Part shown: positions 62,650-64,000 of the stretch, piece after piece | Numbering within the stretch: the first letter of the stretch is position 1 | How the letters are laid out: each line of letters begins with the position of its first letter | DNA from: JAUPKT01 sp964427855 | Lineage (GTDB): Bacteria > Desulfobacterota > Desulfomonilia > Desulfomonilales > Desulfomonilaceae | Assembly (NCBI GenBank): GCA_964427855.1 | Contig: CAYRVH010000007.1 | Location: 16,726 to 80,725 of the forward strand | Reading direction: 5' to 3' | DNA length: 64,000 nt | Translations under genes and position numbers: made by a program | The notes under the pieces: model-generated | What the model was told of the DNA's origin: nothing | What the model saw: only the letters and a program-made list of their open reading frames with translations | Databases searched by the model: none

Positions 62650-63918
62650 TCAAGGATTGCCAAACTCGATGCCCACGAGGGTGACATCATCCTGAGGCCA
62701 CTGTGGGCCGCCAAATTTCACAAGAGTCGAATGAATGAGATCAATAAGAGCGGAGATTTTCATGTCCTTCCCATTTTGTACGAGGGATCGGAGTCTCTCG
62801 AGTCCAAAAAAATCGCCATGGTCGTTTTGGAGTTCCGTGACGCCATCGCTGTACAGGACTATTTTATCGCCTCTCTCGAGAGTTTTTTGTTCTTGCTCGA
62901 AGGGGAGCATGCCGCCCATTCCTATGATTGTTCCTCCTGCGTCCAACAATTCTGTTGTACCGTCCGCGCGCACTAGGAAGGGTTCAGGGTGACCAGCGTT
63001 GCTGTATGTCAACAAGCGTCGCTCACAATCAAGGATGCCATAAAAAATGGTGAAGTACTTGTCGAAGCGTTCAATAGGGAACTCGTGATCCAAGGCCAGG
63101 AGCACATCCTTTGGGGCCGCGATGGACGCCGACCCTTGGCCGCCCACGTTACTGTTCACAAGGATCCCGGAGTATGGCTGCAGCATTTGACACACAGAGA
63201 CCGCCAGCATCGCCGCGGGAGCGCCATGGCCGCTGACGTCGAAGATGTAGATGGCCACGTAATTCGAATCGATTGGGACGATGTTGAACATATCCCCCGC
63301 CACCAACGCGCATGGCTGAAATTTTGTGGCTACCCCAATACCTTTCACGCTGGGCGCGTCGTGTGGCAAAAAACGCCTCTGAATTTCAGCCGCTGCCTCA
63401 AGGTCATCCTTCAAAAGCCTTTGTTTCTCGAGCAACAGTTCATGGGCTGCCTTGAGCGCCTGTTGGGTCTTGTGGAGGATTTCGTAGTCGAGTCGCTGCT
63501 CCCTGCCCTTCTGCAGCAAGTTTTTTCGCTCTTCGTATTCCTCGCCGAGAAGCTGGACAAGGAGCACGTGTCTGGAGCTGACATTCAAGGCTGAGAGTTC
63601 GAGATGGTGCTCGCGGCCTACGGCGTCGGACTCTGTCCAAGGACCTGATTTCAGCACATTGGTCGCTCTTTCGAGCCACACTTGCTCTGCCAAAGGCAGA
63701 AAGTTTTCTATGAAAGGAGACAACTCCCCGGGATCGAAGGGTGCATTCGCGGAGGGCATCGCCGGAAATACCTCCATACACCACGGCGGTACATGCCCCG
63801 GCGCTCTAAACAGTCCCTCCTCAAGGCGTTCCATGACGAGATAGCCTTGCTTTGCTAAAATGTCTCGAAAGAGCTGGTCATCCATGGACGAGGTTGCGCC
63901 TATTAAGAAAGATGTCAT
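62650..63918 (-). CDS. PP2C/SpoIIE-type serine/threonine phosphatase with PAS-like N-terminal domain
   Basis: 422 residues. Residues 20-140 form a PAS-like sensor (SPFIENFLPLAEQVWLERATN...HHLELSALNVSSRHVLLVQLL), then a coiled-coil linker (EEYEERKNLLQKGREQRLDYEILHKTQQALKAAHELLLEKQRLL). The SpoIIE domain follows: AAAEIQRRFLPHDAPS, LVAGDMFNIVPI (metal Asp), IFDVSGHGAPAAML (metal Asp), YSNAGHPEPFLVR, IVLYSDGVTELQN and PQDDVTLVGIEF. In the second-metal motif DMFN stands for the usual GDxxD, a change worth noting. It would remove phosphate from a protein in the cytoplasm. No strong ribosome site before ATG 63918; ATG 63885 is possible. Confidence 0.88.
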   Translation of the reverse strand: MTSFLIGATSSMDDQLFRDILAKQGYLVMERLEEGLFRAPGHVPPWCMEVFPAMPSANAPFDPGELSPFIENFLPLAEQVWLERATNVLKSGPWTESDAVGREHHLELSALNVSSRHVLLVQLLGEEYEERKNLLQKGREQRLDYEILHKTQQALKAAHELLLEKQRLLKDDLEAAAEIQRRFLPHDAPSVKGIGVATKFQPCALVAGDMFNIVPIDSNYVAIYIFDVSGHGAPAAMLAVSVCQMLQPYSGILVNSNVGGQGSASIAAPKDVLLALDHEFPIERFDKYFTIFYGILDCERRLLTYSNAGHPEPFLVRADGTTELLDAGGTIIGMGGMLPFEQEQKTLERGDKIVLYSDGVTELQNDHGDFFGLERLRSLVQNGKDMKISALIDLIHSTLVKFGGPQWPQDDVTLVGIEFGNP

Positions 63919-63944
63919 TCAGCTGCTTCACATCTGGTATCTTG

Positions 63945-64000
63945 ATCGAGGAATTCTCGAAATTAATCACGAATTGGGGCCGTGTACCCTCATTGCGTCA
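63945..64000 (+). repeat. MITE-like dispersed repeat, family A, copy 6 (cut by window end)
   Basis: GAGGAATTCTCGAAATTAAT then CACGAATTGGGGCCGTGTACC and CATTGCGTCA up to base 64000 match the first 50 nt of copy 1 almost base for base. Confidence 0.8.

Noticed and set aside
1350..64000. CRISPR array
   Set aside because: The repeats are dispersed over tens of kilobases in both orientations, differ in sequence and have no regular spacers.

Overview
The window looks like a draft or metagenome-derived scaffold (three N gaps at 34003-34012, 37954-37976 and 39326-39335) from an anaerobic, probably sulfate-reducing or syntrophic member of the Desulfobacterota. The reasons are two periplasmic FdhAB-type formate dehydrogenases, FdhE, a 2-hydroxyacyl-CoA dehydratase-like iron-sulfur protein with its ATPase, CGGC- and FmdE-family proteins, UGA-encoded selenocysteine, and large PAS-rich sensor kinases. 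No phage, insertion sequence or CRISPR array was seen.

Layout. 1-1195: N-terminal part of a P-type cation ATPase. 1.6-3.3 kb: a two-domain glycan enzyme. 3.5-11 kb: housekeeping and stress genes (HU, a small lipoprotein, RpoH with a Fur-box-like site, a Lon-like protease, GmhA, an RNB ribonuclease). 11-15 kb: NUDIX, FmdE, MBL hydrolase and a secreted TolB-like/FG-GAP protein. 15.5 kb: tRNA-Leu followed at once by a small secreted protein. 16-25 kb: PLP decarboxylase, CGGC protein, ModE-like regulator, the Cys-type formate dehydrogenase (its beta subunit frameshifted), and an HgdB-like protein plus ATPase resembling a double-cubane cluster system. 25-34 kb: methyltransferase remnant, tRNA-Ala, dehydrogenase, FdhE, membrane phosphoesterase, O-methyltransferase, adenylate cyclase. 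34-45 kb: PAS hybrid histidine kinase, ferritin-like protein plus tandem SagB-type oxidoreductase, and a TPR-CHAT protease joined in frame to an OmpA-type protein. 45.4-50.8 kb: a DUF364/ABC transporter/secreted FmdE/molybdopterin-binding operon. 50.9-54.9 kb: the selenocysteine formate dehydrogenase and a tiny membrane protein with an in-frame UGA. 55-58 kb: small membrane protein and an Nramp-UspA fusion. 58.3-63.9 kb: two converging operons encoding a Ras-like GTPase, a PAS-like protein, an OmpA-type transmembrane protein, a coiled-coil protein and a PP2C phosphatase.

How the genes fit together. A molybdenum/tungsten-selenium formate theme runs through the window: two FdhAB pairs, FdhE, a ModE-like regulator, two FmdE proteins and a MoeA/MoCF-like protein. 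Both fdhA promoters carry a GGTA...TACC dyad. The most novel item is the 51-residue protein at 50862-51017. Its UGA falls where I remember a conserved Cys in DUF6132-type proteins, and a 9-bp hairpin with an 11-nt loop follows 18 nt later, which fits the bacterial SECIS geometry. The most interesting multi-gene system is the GTPase-PAS-OmpA-PP2C module.

Three families of short dispersed repeats fill most of the long intergenic spaces. The largest is a MITE-like element of about 150-165 bp with six copies. Three in-frame TAA codons and one frameshift interrupt otherwise good genes; draft-sequence error and real decay cannot be told apart here.
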